This document shows positions 36,601-37,293 of a DNA stretch of 37,293 nt, in pieces. Source of the DNA: CALMKX01 sp044869955 (GTDB lineage: Bacteria; Acidobacteriota; Thermoanaerobaculia; Multivoradales; SZUA-115); contig JBIOYC010000169.1 of NCBI GenBank assembly GCA_044869955.1, positions 1 through 37,293 of the forward strand. Reading direction: 5' to 3'. Within the stretch, counting starts at the first letter, position 1. Every line of letters begins with the position of its first letter. Made by a program: the position numbers and the translations under genes. The notes below the pieces were generated by a model. The model was not told the DNA's origin. It saw only the letters and a program-made list of their open reading frames with translations, and did not search any database.

Positions 36601-36923
36601 CAGGAGAGGTCCTTCCCTGGAGAGGCGTCTCGGGCGGCGCCGAAGACGTCCGCCGGGTCGATCGCCAGCTCCTCCAAGTCGAACCGTGACCGGAAGCGGC
36701 GGTAGGCTTCCCGGAAGTCGGGGAGCTGAGGAGAGAGCCGTTCCCAATCCGCAGCGCCGACCAGCACCGCCACGGGCCGGCCTCGCCGCGTCAACTGCAC
36801 CGGCCCACCTTCCTCTGCCTCGTGAACCGCGCGGCTCAACAGGGTCTTCGCTTCGGCGATCGAGTAGCTCCTCGCCACAGAGGCTTCTTTCCTGGCCATG
36901 TTCCTGGCCATCTTAAGAGCCAT
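36600..36923 (-). CDS. Phd/YefM-type antitoxin, orphaned by loss of its PIN toxin
   Basis: The protein has up to 107 residues from ATG 36923. Later starts at 36911, 36899 and a GTG at 36878 (VARSYSIAEAK) are possible, and the last best matches the usual Phd start. Family pattern: SYSIAEAKTLLSRAVHEAEEG, then PVQLTRRGRPVAVLVGAADWERL, the DNA-binding N-terminal fold, followed by a Leu/Phe-rich tail that would wrap the toxin. It looks intact although the toxin behind it is broken. It may now act only as a DNA-binding repressor or as an antidote to related toxins elsewhere. ATGGCCAGGAA occurs twice in a row at the 5' end, a tiny tandem duplication that multiplies the start codons. Confidence 0.85.
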   Translation of the reverse strand: MALKMARNMARKEASVARSYSIAEAKTLLSRAVHEAEEGGPVQLTRRGRPVAVLVGAADWERLSPQLPDFREAYRRFRSRFDLEELAIDPADVFGAARDASPGKDLS

Positions 36924-36992
36924 TGCTCAGCGCTACAAGACGGCGAGCGAGATATCCTCTCGGGCGCGACCAGACCGAGAGGAGGGCCGGGG

Positions 36993-37293
36993 ATGGACTT
37001 CGAGCCGAGCCAGCGGAGTCGCGAGTACCTCGAGAAGGTGCGGCGCTTCGTCGACCTCCACGTCGAGCCCGCCGAGGCCGCCTGGAGGCAGGAGCTGCGG
37101 GCGGCCTGCCCGGACGGCGACTGGCGGCGCTGGCGGGTGCCCGCCCGGGTCGAGGAGCTCAAGGCCCGGGCGCGGGAGGAGGGTCTCTGGAACCTCTTCC
37201 TCCCCGACCCCGACCTCGGTGTCGGCCTCTCTACCCTGGACTACGCGCCGATCGCCGAGGTCATGGGGCGCAGCCCCTTCGCACCCGAGGTCT
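36993..37293 (+). CDS. Acyl-CoA dehydrogenase family protein, N-terminal part
   Basis: The first 100 residues are visible and the gene runs off the window. Start ATG 36993 has GGAGGG six bases upstream. The N-terminal helical domain is readable: YLEKVRRFVDLHVEPAEAAW, PARVEELKARAREEGLWNLFLP, LDYAPIAEVMGRSPFAPEV. The latter two stretches are typical of the ACAD10/ACAD11-like acyl-CoA dehydrogenases, FAD enzymes that form an alpha,beta double bond in acyl-CoA esters. The catalytic base lies beyond the edge. It is divergent from the phd-type gene with 69 bases between them and appears unrelated to the preceding loci. Confidence 0.92.
   Translation, partial: MDFEPSQRSREYLEKVRRFVDLHVEPAEAAWRQELRAACPDGDWRRWRVPARVEELKARAREEGLWNLFLPDPDLGVGLSTLDYAPIAEVMGRSPFAPEV

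Overview
The window is very GC-rich, gene-dense bacterial DNA. Giant exoproteins built from thrombospondin type 3 (TSP3), Ig-like and carboxypeptidase-regulatory domains, a MoxR-Bat operon and stacked small toxin-antitoxin pairs would fit an Acidobacteriota-like (for example Thermoanaerobaculia-type) or deltaproteobacterial-grade organism. No marker gene is present, so this placement is an inference of low certainty.

Minus strand, 28272 to 1: three genes run in one direction. First is a 3,171-residue secreted multidomain protein (28272-18757). It carries a signal peptide, two DNRLRE-type domains, a long Ig-like array, a PKD domain, a LamG-like domain, a helical pre-toxin-like segment and a C-terminal domain that looks like a PD-(D/E)XK nuclease. 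Almost touching its stop codon is a cytosolic-looking, unrecognised protein (18743-17727) in the position of an immunity gene. Then comes a second giant secreted protein starting at 17668. It is still open at base 1, with at least 5,889 codons visible. It has eight copies of an unassigned domain of about 230 residues alternating with TSP3 calcium-binding blocks, and a von Willebrand A domain that appears to be inserted in an Ig-like fold. My best candidate for an undescribed system is this unit: a giant polymorphic-toxin-like protein, its candidate immunity protein and a partner exoprotein.

28273-28686 is a divergent intergenic region with a plausible sigma70-like promoter reading into the giant genes.

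Plus strand, 28687 to 35775: a compact seven-gene MoxR/Bat operon with mostly overlapping start and stop codons: MoxR AAA+ ATPase, DUF58 protein, DUF4381-like membrane protein, BatA (VWA), BatB (VWA), a TPR protein in the BatC position, and BatD. A nested palindromic repeat of about 310 bp sits immediately after the start codon of the TPR gene and leaves the reading frame open.

35779 to 36923 (minus): a toxin-antitoxin cluster with an intact CopG-type antitoxin and BrnT-like toxin, then a decayed PIN-domain (VapC) toxin pseudogene behind an apparently intact Phd/YefM-type antitoxin. From 36993 (plus) the N-terminus of an acyl-CoA dehydrogenase runs off the end of the window.

The many long open frames opposite the giant genes are composition shadows of the DxDxDG-rich repeats and are not annotated. 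I saw no tRNA, rRNA, CRISPR array or IS transposase.
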